Numbered from the stretch's first letter, positions 16,245 through 25,360 are shown. The stretch: 64,000 nucleotides of DNA from Paenibacillus sp. ACRRX (GCF_022346885.1 NZ_JAKRNK010000001.1:1116001-1180000), one strand, 5' to 3'. Translations and numbers: made by a program. The notes: generated by a model from the letters alone, not told the origin.

Positions 16245-16376
16245 TAGTTGCACCATAAATTTCAATATATTATTTTATAGGTATAATCATATGTAGAGCA
16301 TTACTTTTTGCTGCAAAGCTTATTTCCTCACTTCTCTGGGCATTGTGTGATTACCTTGTCCCGGAAAAGTAACATT

Positions 16377-16421
16377 ACCCTAGAGTCATTCCATCATAGG
16401 AATCGTTTCTAGGGTCATTTT
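16377..16421 (+). terminator. Rho-independent terminator
   Basis: Arms ACCCTAGA (16377-16384) and TCTAGGGT (16408-16415) with an inner ATTCC/GGAAT pairing, followed by CATTTTTATTT. Confidence 0.7.
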
Positions 16422-16608
16422 TATTTGATTTTATATATTCGCTGCATTACAAACTGAATGGTGAGTAGCGACCCCATTAGCTTAGCTCGTATAAGTCAAT
16501 TCTAAAATTTTCCTTAACAATAATGTGTTCACCACACCTTTTCTGATGATATGGGGTAAGTACTACTGTAAGACAATCACTTAACTTTATATGAAAGGAA
16601 GTGGCATT

Positions 16609-18201
16609 TTGCGAACAAATCGTAAACTTAAAGCAGACTTTATTGTGTTAGGTGGAGGTCTCGGCGGTTGTATGGCTGCTTTAGCAGCAGCTAAGTCAGG
16701 CTTGACCGTAATAATGACAGAGGAAACAGACTGGATTGGCGGACAGCTCACAGCCCAAGCTGTTCCACCAGATGAGCACCGTTGGATTGAGCAATTCGGA
16801 TGTACGCGAAGTTATGCTGAATTCCGTCGTCGTGTGCGGGGCTACTATAAGTCAAATTATCCATTGGTCGATACTGCAATGAATAATGAGTTCCTTAATC
16901 CCGGCAATGGCTGGGTCAGCCGGTTATGCCATGAACCTAAAGTAGCGCTGCAAGTCTTGCAGGACATGCTAGCAGCCTACACGAATAGCGGCCGCATCCA
17001 AATTTTATATCAACATCGAATAATAGAAGCCGTGATGGAAGGAGATCGTTGCGTATGTGTGAAAGTGATCAATGACGATGACGATCTAGTCACGCTGCAA
17101 GGCAAGTACTTTGCGGACGCTACTGAGTGCGGGGATCTGCTTCCTCTTGCTGGAGTGGAACATGTTATGGGCGCCGAAGCGAGAGCAGATACAGACGAAC
17201 CTCATGCTGCTGATAATGCGGACCCGCTGGATATGCAATCAATAACCCATGTGTTTGCCTTGGATTATGAAGAAGGTGGGGATCATACTATTGATCGTCC
17301 TGCCCAATATGATTTTTGGAGACAGTACGTACCTCAGAATTATGAGAATTTGCCGCTGCTAGGCTGGCTGGTACCGGAGATTAGCAAGAATGGCACAATT
17401 AAGGAGTATGGATTGTTTCGCGGCAAACGCGGAGAATGGTGGGAGTCATTGTTTAATTACCGCCGCATGATCGACAAGTCTCTATTTAATAACGAACTTT
17501 ACAAGAGTGATATTTCTCTTATCAACTGGCCGCAAAACGACTACCATCTTGGCTCTATTTATGGTGTGTCTAGTCATGACAGACGTAAGCATCTTAGAGG
17601 TGCGCGTCAGCTAAGCTTATGTTTGCTGTACTGGCTGCAGACAGAAGCACCACGCCTTGACGGTGGTAAAGGATATCCAGGGCTTCGTTTGCGGAAGGAT
17701 GCACTCGGAACAGACGATGGCTTTGCCAAAGCTCCTTACATTCGGGAGTCCAGACGTATTGAATCGTTATACCGGATTACCGAGCACGATGTGAGCAAAG
17801 AAATACGTGGTGATCAAGGAATTCGAACGTACGAAGACAGTGTAGGTGTAGGCAGTTACTATTTAGACCTCCATATGACAACGGTATCATTTCGTAGCTT
17901 GTACGTTCCGACATATCCATACGAAATTCCACTGGGCGCTTTGCTTCCGGTACGTGTAAAGAATATACTTCCTGCCTGCAAAAACATCGGTACGACTCAA
18001 ATCTCAAATGGATGTTATCGCCTTCATCCTACGGAGTGGAACATTGGTGAGTCTGTAGGCTACTTGGTTGCCTATGCGCTCAAAAACCAGCTTGATCCAC
18101 ATGATGTTAGGGAGGATTCTGTCCATCTGCAAGCGTATCAGGATCTGCTGGAGCAGCGAGGCGTACAGCTTCATTGGCCAGAGGACATACAGTTGCCTTA
18201 A
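16609..18201 (+). CDS. FAD-dependent oxidoreductase (FAD_oxidored type), 530 aa
   Basis: Residues 9-40 form a Rossmann FAD site (FIVLGGGLGGCMAALAAAKSG, then TEETDWIGGQL). The ADATECGDLLPLAG segment and the C-terminal LPACKNIGTTQISNGCYRLHP segment fit the PF12831-type FAD-dependent oxidoreductases, often annotated 'xanthan lyase-like'. The substrate is not known. I prefer TTG 16609 as start, with AAAGGAAG eight bases upstream; ATG 16591 is in frame but overlaps that site and has none of its own. The protein is cytoplasmic with no signal peptide. It stands alone between terminators. Confidence 0.8.
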   Translation: MRTNRKLKADFIVLGGGLGGCMAALAAAKSGLTVIMTEETDWIGGQLTAQAVPPDEHRWIEQFGCTRSYAEFRRRVRGYYKSNYPLVDTAMNNEFLNPGNGWVSRLCHEPKVALQVLQDMLAAYTNSGRIQILYQHRIIEAVMEGDRCVCVKVINDDDDLVTLQGKYFADATECGDLLPLAGVEHVMGAEARADTDEPHAADNADPLDMQSITHVFALDYEEGGDHTIDRPAQYDFWRQYVPQNYENLPLLGWLVPEISKNGTIKEYGLFRGKRGEWWESLFNYRRMIDKSLFNNELYKSDISLINWPQNDYHLGSIYGVSSHDRRKHLRGARQLSLCLLYWLQTEAPRLDGGKGYPGLRLRKDALGTDDGFAKAPYIRESRRIESLYRITEHDVSKEIRGDQGIRTYEDSVGVGSYYLDLHMTTVSFRSLYVPTYPYEIPLGALLPVRVKNILPACKNIGTTQISNGCYRLHPTEWNIGESVGYLVAYALKNQLDPHDVREDSVHLQAYQDLLEQRGVQLHWPEDIQLP

Positions 18202-18269
18202 GATCCTGTTCGTGAATGAAGCACAATGATTTATGAGTCATGGGAGCCCAAAAGACAGCACAACCATTC

Positions 18270-18320
18270 AAAAGAATCTTCATATCCACTGTAAGTAGTG
18301 GGTGTGGAGATTCTTTTATT
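18270..18320 (+). terminator. Rho-independent terminator
   Basis: AAAAGAATCT (from 18270) pairs with AGATTCTTTT (from 18308), with an inner CCAC/GTGG stem, then TTTTATTTC. Confidence 0.65.
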
Positions 18321-18535
18321 TCACTCTAGCGGGAGGGCATCATTTCACCATGTACATGGACTACTGCTTCTCTATTCCTAACTCAAAAATTTACACCATT
18401 ACTTAGCGTTCGACAGACATCGTTAGACAGCTTATGCAAAGGTGAAGCAGTACAATTTGAATGAAGATGGTTATAACGGAATAGTAGCAGTGATGCGGTA
18501 TATAGGATAACAACCTTTCAAAGGAGGTTTCTTAC

Positions 18536-19285
18536 ATGTCACATGGACTCACCTTATTTCTGATTATGCTTGCAGCAGGCATTGTGGGAGGGGGAGTTAA
18601 TTATTTATTAGTAGGTAAGTATGGGACAGTATTTTACAAAGATTGGATGCTTTATAAGGCGGTTTTTGTTGGAATTGCAGCTTCTTTCCTCGTACCTCTA
18701 TTTTTGAATACGATATCTAGCAATCTGCTTCTCGAAAGTAAGCAAGAAGGCACCCAATTATTTGTATTTGCAGGATTCTGTCTGATTGCCTCTATCTCCT
18801 CTAATCGATTTATTAAATCTATTTCGGATAAATTTATGCAGCAATTACATGACGTTCAGCATCAGGTGAACAATGTAAAGCAAGATGTCGAAGCTTTGAC
18901 GGAAAAAAATACGGAAGCGGACGACTCTATTATTCGTAATGATCCTTATGAAATACGGATGTTGCATCGTGGCACGGTGGCAGAGGAGATTCAGCTTGAA
19001 CAGTCTCCAAGTCTACATGCTGACCCGAGCCTAAAGGTTCTTCAGGCGCTTCAGGAAGGGGACTATGTATTCCGTACAGTCACTGGTATTTGTAAAGAGA
19101 CCGAATTGAAAGAAAGCTGCATTCTCCGCATTTTGCAAGAGCAAATACAATTGGGAAACGTAGTTCGTTCAGAGCGGGAAGCTGGTATCCGGTATCACAT
19201 TACACCTGCCGGTCGCAAGTACATAGGCCGTCATGATCATGTCCGAATGGATATCTTATCGGAAAAAGGCGAGCAGATTTCATGA
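18536..19285 (+). CDS. YEATS-associated helix-containing membrane protein with winged helix, 249 aa
   Basis: AAAGGAGG precedes ATG 18536. Three membrane helices occupy about 5-25, 40-60 and 74-90; the signature ASFLVPLFLNTISSNLL and the following FCLIASISSNRFI match proteins annotated as 'YEATS-associated helix-containing'. A coiled coil (about 95-125, QQLHDVQHQVNNVKQDVEAL) leads to a cytoplasmic winged helix (about 165-235, KVLQALQEGDYVFRTVTGICKET). The family's role is unknown; its name comes from proteins that also carry a YEATS domain. Here it sits 85 bases upstream of rpoN in the same direction, perhaps cotranscribed, which would link a membrane sensor to sigma-54. That link is an inference. 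Confidence 0.7.
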   Translation: MSHGLTLFLIMLAAGIVGGGVNYLLVGKYGTVFYKDWMLYKAVFVGIAASFLVPLFLNTISSNLLLESKQEGTQLFVFAGFCLIASISSNRFIKSISDKFMQQLHDVQHQVNNVKQDVEALTEKNTEADDSIIRNDPYEIRMLHRGTVAEEIQLEQSPSLHADPSLKVLQALQEGDYVFRTVTGICKETELKESCILRILQEQIQLGNVVRSEREAGIRYHITPAGRKYIGRHDHVRMDILSEKGEQIS

Positions 19286-19370
19286 ATATTCATATCATGG
19301 TTTATGGGTATACACGTAGTAGGTAGTGAACAGTTCATGTGAATTAATGACAAGTGAAGTGGTGAGAAAG

Positions 19371-20708
19371 ATGAATTATCGGTATGGACTGCACCAGAGA
19401 CAGACGTTGCAGATGACATCACAGATGCAGCAGTCGTTAAGTATACTTCAAATGTCCTCGCTGGAATTGTGGGGGTATGTTCAGGAACAAGTAGAGACGA
19501 ACCCATTGTTAGAAGTTAATGGTGAAGGACATCCGCTGTATGCAGCGGATGAACTGGGCTATGGATATAGATATACAGGCGCGCAGGACAAAATAAGTGA
19601 GGATAAGCATACACTTTGGTACGATCTGGAACGTGAAATGACATTGGAGGGTTACTTGTCTCAACAAATAAATTTCATAGCTAACCTGCCTGATAACCTT
19701 CGTATGATCATGAAATATATAGCAGGTAACCTCAGCCCACAAGGTTATTTGGAGTTGTCCATTTCTTTCGTTGCGGATCAGCTAAAGGTTACGCTTGAAG
19801 AAGCGGAACAAGCGCTGCAGCTCATCCATACACTAGAACCTACAGGAGTAGGTGCCCGTACCCTGCAAGAGTGCTTACTGATCCAAGCTAACATGATGCC
19901 AGATTTTGATCCGCTAGTGATTACGCTTATTACGTATCATTTGCCGGACATTGCAGCACAAAAAATAACGGCACTTGCAGGCAAGTTGAAAACATCTGCA
20001 CAAGAAATCGTGAAAGCGATCTCAAAAATAAAGAACTTAAATCCCAAGCCCGGAAATCAATTTTTCCATTCCGCAGTTCCGGTTGTTAGACCTGATATGT
20101 CTATTCAAAAAGCGGGCAGTCGTTATATTGTTGTTATGCACGATTGGGCAGCTCCGCTGCTTATTCTTCAACCTGCGTATGCAGCTATGGGCGCACAGAA
20201 GGGACAATACTTGCAAGGGGAATATGAATATATTCGTCATCAACGTGCCAGTGCCCTGTGGCTGCTCAGAAGTATAGAGCAGCGCAAGCAGACGCTGCTG
20301 CGGGTGGCACAGAGTATTGTGGAGGAGCAGCTTCTATTTTTTCAGGAGGGACCTTCCGGCTTAAAGCCGATGAATTTGGCGCACATAGCTGATAGGCTGA
20401 GTATGCATGAGTCAACTGTTAGCAGATCAACTGCTGGGAAGTATGCCGAGACGCCATGGGGTACATTTGAATTAAACTATTTTTTCCCGACGGGCATTCA
20501 TCAGGATAACGGGGAACTGGCGTCTGCCGCAAGTATTAAACTAAAAATAAAGGCGATTATCGCTGGTGAGCCGCAATGTTCGCCTGTCTCTGATCAACAC
20601 ATTACTTTATGCCTCCAGAAACAAGGCATCCGTATTTCCCGGAGAACGGTTGCTAAATATCGAGAAGAGCTTGGCTTAGCATCCTCGTTTGAACGGAGAC
20701 GACGGTAG
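19371..20708 (+). CDS. rpoN: RNA polymerase sigma-54 factor (SigL/RpoN), 445 aa
   Basis: Sigma-54 binds core polymerase and -24/-12 promoters and needs an AAA+ activator to open DNA. The N-terminal Gln-rich activator-interaction region (GLHQRQTLQMTSQMQQSLSI), the core-binding domain (LEPTGVGARTLQECL), the DNA-binding region with HIADRLSMHESTVSRSTAGKY and the RpoN box (ISRRTVAKYREEL) are all intact. I choose ATG 19371 (MNYRYGLHQ), the usual family start; longer in-frame starts at 19326 or 19347 lack homology. Its 3' end carries its own terminator. Three sigma-54 promoters lie within 12 kb, all on lysine-degradation genes. Confidence 0.95.
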   Translation: MNYRYGLHQRQTLQMTSQMQQSLSILQMSSLELWGYVQEQVETNPLLEVNGEGHPLYAADELGYGYRYTGAQDKISEDKHTLWYDLEREMTLEGYLSQQINFIANLPDNLRMIMKYIAGNLSPQGYLELSISFVADQLKVTLEEAEQALQLIHTLEPTGVGARTLQECLLIQANMMPDFDPLVITLITYHLPDIAAQKITALAGKLKTSAQEIVKAISKIKNLNPKPGNQFFHSAVPVVRPDMSIQKAGSRYIVVMHDWAAPLLILQPAYAAMGAQKGQYLQGEYEYIRHQRASALWLLRSIEQRKQTLLRVAQSIVEEQLLFFQEGPSGLKPMNLAHIADRLSMHESTVSRSTAGKYAETPWGTFELNYFFPTGIHQDNGELASAASIKLKIKAIIAGEPQCSPVSDQHITLCLQKQGIRISRRTVAKYREELGLASSFERRRR

Positions 20709-20720
20709 CCAAGCTTTTTA
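20668..20720 (+). terminator. Terminator inside the rpoN 3' end
   Basis: AGCTTGGCT (20668-20676, in rpoN codons) pairs with AGCCAAGCT (20707-20715, overlapping the stop), followed by TTTTTATT. The loop encodes the last ten residues of RpoN. The convergent ablB gene ends at 20718. Confidence 0.55.
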
Positions 20721-21578
20721 TTGAGGTAACGTTTTAGTCCACACGTTCATATCCTCGAATTTATCATAAATATTACAGTTTTTAGTCATTCGTCCCCCGT
20801 ATTCATAACCGAGTTGTTTAAACACAGCGTTCATACCCGTTGATAAGGCCCTTGCAAGAGAATAGGCACAGGTAATGTTTCGCCGCAAAAGTTCTTGCTC
20901 CAGTTCTTGCAGCAGCAGCCTCATCAAGCCTTTATTTCGGCAGGTATGTAGCGTTGCGCAGTCTGTCATCTCGGCATTGTGGAAGGTTGTATTTATTTCT
21001 GCAGAGGCTGCACTGACTAGTTGACCTTGAAGCTCTGCTACGTGGAAGATCGTTCCTTCCTGAATGATATGCTCCACATATAGCGGATCGTGCATCGGGG
21101 TAGGGTACGTCGCAAAAACTTGGCGATATAACGCTGCCAGCGCATTTGCATCCTGATCAGTCGCTTGACGAAGCAAAAATCCAGCAGCGCTCTTATTTAG
21201 TTCTGATTTTAAGGGAAGTGTCTGGACCTCAGCTAATAACTGGTCTTCGTAGATCCAATAGTCGCTTGTTCTACGTTCCAAATCTGTATACAACGCCATA
21301 TTAAAAGCATCATGACCTTGGAAATAACCTTTAATAACAGCTTCTAGCATATAACCATGCGTAAGGAAGCAGCCCCAATCATAATGACGCGCCTTGATAA
21401 ATACCTTTGTGAAATAGTGGAGCTGCATAAGCTCCTGAACGCGCTCAAAGACAGAGTTCGGATTGCCTCGATAATCATCTACTCGCAGTCTTTTATTGTA
21501 ATAGTCAAGGCACATGTGCAGACTGTAATCGCGTCCATTTTCAACCAGATTAGTGTAGTACGTATCGTTGTTAGACAT
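20718..21578 (-). CDS. ablB: Putative beta-lysine N-acetyltransferase AblB (YodP), 286 aa
   Basis: GNAT acetyltransferase thought to acetylate the N6 amino group of beta-lysine made by KamA. The start ATG 21578 (MSNNDTYYTN) has AAAGGAGGG upstream; the longer frame to 21656 runs into the promoter. The N-terminal domain (about 1-130, RLRVDDYRGN, KVFIKARHYDW, LEAVIKGYFQGHDAF) is specific to AblB/YodP. The GNAT domain (about 135-270) has TCRNKGLMRLLLQELEQEL as its acetyl-CoA loop and GYEYGGRMTKNCNIYD near the end. In Bacillus yodP is adjacent to kamA; here it is 8 kb away but carries the same type of sigma-54 promoter. Confidence 0.88.
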   Translation of the reverse strand: MSNNDTYYTNLVENGRDYSLHMCLDYYNKRLRVDDYRGNPNSVFERVQELMQLHYFTKVFIKARHYDWGCFLTHGYMLEAVIKGYFQGHDAFNMALYTDLERRTSDYWIYEDQLLAEVQTLPLKSELNKSAAGFLLRQATDQDANALAALYRQVFATYPTPMHDPLYVEHIIQEGTIFHVAELQGQLVSAASAEINTTFHNAEMTDCATLHTCRNKGLMRLLLQELEQELLRRNITCAYSLARALSTGMNAVFKQLGYEYGGRMTKNCNIYDKFEDMNVWTKTLPQ

Positions 21579-21640
21579 ACGCGGCCCTCCTTTATTGACT
21601 AGAACATTACTGATACCACCGATATGTATGTATTTTATAC

Positions 21641-21656
21641 GCAAGATGCATGCCAA
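21641..21656 (-). promoter_or_regulatory. Sigma-54 promoter of ablB
   Basis: Minus-strand TTGGCATGCATCTTGC: the -24 GG and -12 GC are exactly ten bases apart. Transcription would start near 21629, about 50 bases before the ablB ATG. It matches the sigma-54 consensus at nearly all conserved positions. Confidence 0.85.
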
Positions 21657-21687
21657 CCTTATCTGTCATTCTGTAGAAAGGACTAAC

Positions 21688-21716
21688 TTGTGTTCTTCGC
21701 AGGCAAACTCTACAAT
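21688..21716 (+). promoter_or_regulatory. Sigma-A type promoter of the SRPBCC gene
   Basis: TTGTGT (21688-21693), 17-base spacer, TACAAT (21711-21716), about 50 bases before the ATG at 21771. Confidence 0.5.
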
Positions 21717-21770
21717 GTGGAATAATAGTCTGCATGAATAGCAATCAAGCATTTAATAAGGAGGAACGCC

Positions 21771-22247
21771 ATGTTAGCCAATGTTCAGAAAGTGGAGCAA
21801 GGTTATATTGCTCGATTTGAACGTCATTTTCCGTACACCGTTGAGCAGGTATGGGCTTGGCTTACGGACAATGAAAAGTTGAAGCGCTGGTTTGCCGAAT
21901 TGCGAGTCGTTGAGCTTCGTAAGGGTGGTATCATTACATTTGACATGGGCGATGGTACTTTTGAAGAGCTTGAAATTACAGCTTATATGGAACAAGCTAT
22001 TTTGGAGTATACATGGGGCAAGGACAAAGTTCGTTTTGAATTGTCTCCGCTCAGTGAAGGCTGTCAGCTCAATTTGATTGAGCAGATCACGATCATGACG
22101 GATCATACTGCCAAAGATCTTGCTGGATGGCATGTGTGTCTTGATGTGATTAAGCTACTGCTTGATGGCAGTACCACCTTGTCGCGTGAAGAGGAGTGGA
22201 AGCATTGGTATGCGGAATATAAAATGCTGATTGCCCTTTATCAATAG
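21771..22247 (+). CDS. SRPBCC (AHSA1-like) domain protein, 158 aa
   Basis: AAGGAGG lies upstream of ATG 21771. The whole protein is one START/Bet v 1-like fold of the AHSA1 group: FERHFPYTVEQVWAWLTDNEKLKRWFAE at the start and GWHVCLDVIKLLLDG near the end. Such proteins bind small hydrophobic ligands; no specific function can be assigned. It is divergent from ablB with separate promoters, and followed by a strong terminator that isolates it from the yodT operon. Confidence 0.85.
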   Translation: MLANVQKVEQGYIARFERHFPYTVEQVWAWLTDNEKLKRWFAELRVVELRKGGIITFDMGDGTFEELEITAYMEQAILEYTWGKDKVRFELSPLSEGCQLNLIEQITIMTDHTAKDLAGWHVCLDVIKLLLDGSTTLSREEEWKHWYAEYKMLIALYQ

Positions 22248-22317
22248 TTGATTTAGTCAGGGATTCCGACAAGCGATAATTTGGCCATACATATAAATAT
22301 GCGAAAATGTCTATAGA

Positions 22318-22356
22318 AGATGCCATTACTCTTACGGAGTGACGTGGCATCTTTTT
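22318..22356 (+). terminator. Terminator of the SRPBCC gene
   Basis: Arms AGATGCCA (22318-22325) and TGGCATCT (22345-22352), with further inner pairing (ACTC with GAGT), followed by TTTTTG. Confidence 0.8.
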
Positions 22357-22520
22357 GACTTTGTAATTAGTTGAAATACATGCAGCGCAGTATATACAGC
22401 ACGCAACAGCTCTGTTGTTAAGAGCAGTGGATCTGACCATTAACGTGGAACGCAATCAGGTCAGGAGCAATGTGGTTGCCTCGTTACCTTGTCGAACTTT
22501 CCAAATAACGTTTTATCGAG

Positions 22521-22537
22521 TTGGCATGGAGTTTGCG
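22521..22537 (+). promoter_or_regulatory. Sigma-54 promoter of the yodT-yodS-yodR-yodQ-gabT-ALDH operon
   Basis: TTGGCATGGAGTTTGCG: -24 GG (22523-22524) and -12 GC (22535-22536) are ten bases apart. Transcription would start near 22548, about 55 bases before the yodT ATG. It shows that the longer frame beginning at 22489 is not the real gene start. Confidence 0.85.
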
Positions 22538-22602
22538 TGTTTCTATTTGACGCGGCATGCTGCGCTGGAGGACAGAATAAGATGGAGGAGGAGGTGGCAG
22601 CG

Positions 22603-23943
22603 ATGAATCGGGAATATTTGATCAAGCCTATGCTGGACCGTCATTATCCAGCTATCCAATATGGGCATGGCGTGTATTTGTACGATGCCGCCGGCAGCAA
22701 ATATTTAGACGGTTGTTCCGGTGCGGTAACAGCTAGTCTTGGTCATGGCCTGCAAGAGATTGGTGAGGCTATGGCCGAGCAGGCACGGAAAGTATCGTTT
22801 GTGTATCGTTCCCAGTTTACGAGTGAACCTGCGGAACGATTGGCCAAAACACTTAGCGAGCTGGCACCGGGTGGGGAATATTGGTCTTTCTTCGTTAGCA
22901 GCGGCTCTGAAGCGACAGAGACAGCGATGAAAATTGCCATTCAGCATTGGCAAGAAAAGGGGCGCCCGAGTAAATACAAAATATTGTCTCGGCATATGAG
23001 TTATCACGGAATTACGCTGGGCGCTTTATCGATGTCAGGTCATGTGTTAAGAAGAAAGCGGTTTATTCCACTGTTAGAGGATTTTCCTGTCGTGGCAGCA
23101 CCTTATTGCTATCGTTGTCCTTATCAACAAAGCTATCCTTCGTGCGGTATGAAATGTGCAAGCGATCTGGAAGTGGCCATTCGCCGGATTGGGGCTGATC
23201 AAGTAGCGGCATTTATTGCAGAACCGATTGTAGGTGCTGCTGGCGGCGCCGTTGTCCCTCCAGCGCGCTATTATAACGAAATCAAAGAAATCTGTGACCG
23301 TTATGAGGTGCTGTTTATCGCAGATGAGGTGATGACTGGAATTGCGCGGACGGGCAAAATGTTTGGCATCGAGCATTGGGGAGTCGAGCCTGATTTGATC
23401 GCGCTAGGCAAAGGAATGAGTGCAGGTTACACGCCGATGGCGGCTGCCTTGGTTAGCGATCAAGTGATGGAGCCGATACTTGCAGGATCAAAAAGTATTA
23501 TGGCTGGTCATACGTATAGCGCCAATCCTCAGTCCGCAGCTATTTCTTTAGCTGTGCTGCAATACATCAAGAAGAATAAGCTGGTGGACGCCGCCGTAGA
23601 TAAAGGACGCTACCTAAGAGATAAGTTAGACCATATCGCCCAAAAATCCTCGATTATCGGTGATATACGCGGGAATGGGATGCTGCTGGGACTTGAATTG
23701 GTATCCGATCAAGCAACTAAAGCAAGCTTTGCTGTGGAGCGGCATGTGACGTCACGTATGACTGAACTTGCGTTCCGTAACGGACTGCTTATATATCCTG
23801 CCGGAGGCGGTTTGGATGGTACGGGAGACGCTATTATTATTGCTCCGCCATTGGTCATTACTAACGAAGAGATCGATGAGCTGGCCGAAAAGATGGCACA
23901 AACGATATTCGAAATGCAAGAAGAACTGCGGGCGGTGGTTTAA
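22603..23943 (+). CDS. yodT: Class III aminotransferase YodT, 446 aa
   Basis: PLP-dependent aminotransferase, first gene of the sigma-54 operon. The start ATG 22603 (MNREYLIKP) follows GGAGGAGGAGGTGG; the frame open from 22489 crosses the promoter. The PLP lysine is Lys270 (LIALGKGMSAGYTP), with the FVSSGSEATETAMK phosphate loop and the FIADEVMTG aspartate. It has extra Cys residues (CYRCPYQQSYPSCGMKC, 169-185), which is a feature of the YodT group. By synteny with the Bacillus kam/yod operon it probably transaminates N6-acetyl-beta-lysine to 3-oxo-6-acetamidohexanoate. That reaction is inferred from pathway logic. Confidence 0.88.
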   Translation: MNREYLIKPMLDRHYPAIQYGHGVYLYDAAGSKYLDGCSGAVTASLGHGLQEIGEAMAEQARKVSFVYRSQFTSEPAERLAKTLSELAPGGEYWSFFVSSGSEATETAMKIAIQHWQEKGRPSKYKILSRHMSYHGITLGALSMSGHVLRRKRFIPLLEDFPVVAAPYCYRCPYQQSYPSCGMKCASDLEVAIRRIGADQVAAFIAEPIVGAAGGAVVPPARYYNEIKEICDRYEVLFIADEVMTGIARTGKMFGIEHWGVEPDLIALGKGMSAGYTPMAAALVSDQVMEPILAGSKSIMAGHTYSANPQSAAISLAVLQYIKKNKLVDAAVDKGRYLRDKLDHIAQKSSIIGDIRGNGMLLGLELVSDQATKASFAVERHVTSRMTELAFRNGLLIYPAGGGLDGTGDAIIIAPPLVITNEEIDELAEKMAQTIFEMQEELRAVV

Positions 23944-24648
23944 TTGGATGGCATTGATAAGGTGGGAACTTTAACAGCGGCTCTTGCTCATATAAAAGAT
24001 GGCAGCACGTTAATGTATGGTGGTTTCGGAGGTGTTGGCACACCGCCGACGCTTGTTAATGGTATTTTGGAAAAGGGGATTCGAGACCTCGTTGTAATTG
24101 GAAATGATACTGGATTTCCCGATATTGGAATCGGGAGGCTCGTAACTGCAGGTCGGATCAAGAAAGTGATTGCTTCTCATATTGGCTCCAATCCCAATGC
24201 TGGGAACATGATGACAGCCGGTACGCTGGAAGTCGAGTTCTACCCGCAAGGAACTCTTGCTGAAAAAATTCGTGCGGGTGGGGTTGGTCTGGGTGGAATT
24301 CTAGTTGATGTTGGATTAGGCACCGTAATGGCGGAAGGAAAAGATCAATATACACTGGCAGGTGCCTCGTATATTGTGGAGCCCGCGCTGACCGCTGAGA
24401 TTGCAATTGTACACGCCAAGCAGGCGGATCGTTTTGGCAATCTCGTCTATGACAAGAGCGGTCGCAATTTTAACCCGCTAGTTGCGATGGCAGGCGTGTT
24501 TACAATTGCCGAAGCAGACGAGATCGTGGCGCCTGGCGAGCTTGATCCAGAGATCATTGTGACGCCCAGTATATTTGTGGATATGGTCATACCAAGCGAA
24601 GGGGTGCCATGGAAATGGGTATGGGAGAAGAAGTCCGCTGCCGAATAG
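23944..24648 (+). CDS. yodS: CoA-transferase subunit A, YodS, 234 aa
   Basis: Alpha subunit of a SCOT/AtoD-type CoA-transferase. TTG 23944 starts immediately after the yodT stop (TAA 23941-23943), with GGTGG inside the yodT end as a weak ribosome site, so translation is probably coupled. The signature GGFGGVGTPPTLVNGIL near residue 20 and the EFYPQGTLAEKIRAGG segment are typical. Together with YodR it should move CoA onto, or thiolytically process, the 3-oxo acid made by YodT; Bacillus genetics links both to kamA. The exact donor is unknown. Confidence 0.88.
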   Translation: MDGIDKVGTLTAALAHIKDGSTLMYGGFGGVGTPPTLVNGILEKGIRDLVVIGNDTGFPDIGIGRLVTAGRIKKVIASHIGSNPNAGNMMTAGTLEVEFYPQGTLAEKIRAGGVGLGGILVDVGLGTVMAEGKDQYTLAGASYIVEPALTAEIAIVHAKQADRFGNLVYDKSGRNFNPLVAMAGVFTIAEADEIVAPGELDPEIIVTPSIFVDMVIPSEGVPWKWVWEKKSAAE

Positions 24649-25277
24649 CGAGAAGAGCTGCACAAGAGGTTGTTGATGGTATGGTTGTCAACTTGGGAAT
24701 CGGCATTCCTACGCTTGTTCCCAATTACATTCCAACGGATGTTCATGTCCTTATTCACGCCGAGAATGGTATTCTCGGTTCGGGACCTACGCCTGCACAG
24801 GGCAAAGAAGACCCTTATTTGTGTAATGCGGGGGGATATCCGATCAGTCTAGTCGAAGGTGGGTCCTACTGTGACAGCGCGGTGGCTTTTGCAATGATTC
24901 GAACAGGAAGGATAGACATGACGATTCTCGGTGCATTGGAAGTAAGTGAACGCGGCGACCTAGCGAACTGGATCGTGCCTGGACGTCGGGTTCCAGGTAT
25001 TGGGGGAGCAATGGAGCTGGCACAAAAAGCGAAGCAAGTTGTTGTACTGATGAATCACCTGAATCATGCGGGCGAATCTAAACTCAAGCCACAATGTACT
25101 TTGCCTCTTACAGCTCCTGAATGTGTAGATCTGATTATTACGGATATGGCTGTCTTTCGAGTTGGGTCTCAAGGGCTGATCCTCTGTGAGATCATGGCTC
25201 CATACACAGTAGAGCAAGTGCTTTATTACACAGATGCGCGTGTGTGTTTAGCTGAACATATTATAACGATTCCTTAA
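24609..25277 (+). CDS. yodR: CoA-transferase subunit B, YodR, 222 aa
   Basis: Beta subunit of the CoA-transferase. It overlaps yodS by 40 bases; AAGGGGTG precedes ATG 24609, with two further in-frame ATGs close by. VVNLGIGIPTLVPNYI and the catalytic glutamate Glu52 in HAENGILGSGP are conserved; that Glu forms the glutamyl-CoA thioester in this family. EVSERGDLANWIVPG and GGAMELAQKAKQVVVLM complete the match. It works as a heteromer with YodS. No terminator follows before yodQ. Confidence 0.9.
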   Translation: MEMGMGEEVRCRIARRAAQEVVDGMVVNLGIGIPTLVPNYIPTDVHVLIHAENGILGSGPTPAQGKEDPYLCNAGGYPISLVEGGSYCDSAVAFAMIRTGRIDMTILGALEVSERGDLANWIVPGRRVPGIGGAMELAQKAKQVVVLMNHLNHAGESKLKPQCTLPLTAPECVDLIITDMAVFRVGSQGLILCEIMAPYTVEQVLYYTDARVCLAEHIITIP

Positions 25278-25360
25278 CAAATAAAAAGGCTCCAATTCAA
25301 CGAACGGGTTACTACATACCCATTCTGTATCGAATGAGCACGGGAGGGAGTGATGAACAA

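Larger units (their letters stand above)
22248..22602. other. Regulatory region ahead of the yodT operon
   Basis: Contains a terminator (22318-22356), a sigma-54 promoter (22521-22537) and between them about 160 bases where an activator would bind. A dyad GCTCT...AGAGC (about 22407-22424) is the only symmetric element I noticed there; its role is unproven. Confidence 0.4.

Noticed and set aside
22260..22520. Common activator-binding repeat upstream of the three sigma-54 promoters
   Set aside because: I compared the upstream regions by eye and saw only short, unconvincing shared strings such as CTGTA; a motif search would be needed.
22489..22602. N-terminal extension of the yodT frame by 38 residues
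   Set aside because: The sigma-54 promoter and the predicted transcription start lie inside it, it has no ribosome site and no homology; the real start is ATG 22603.
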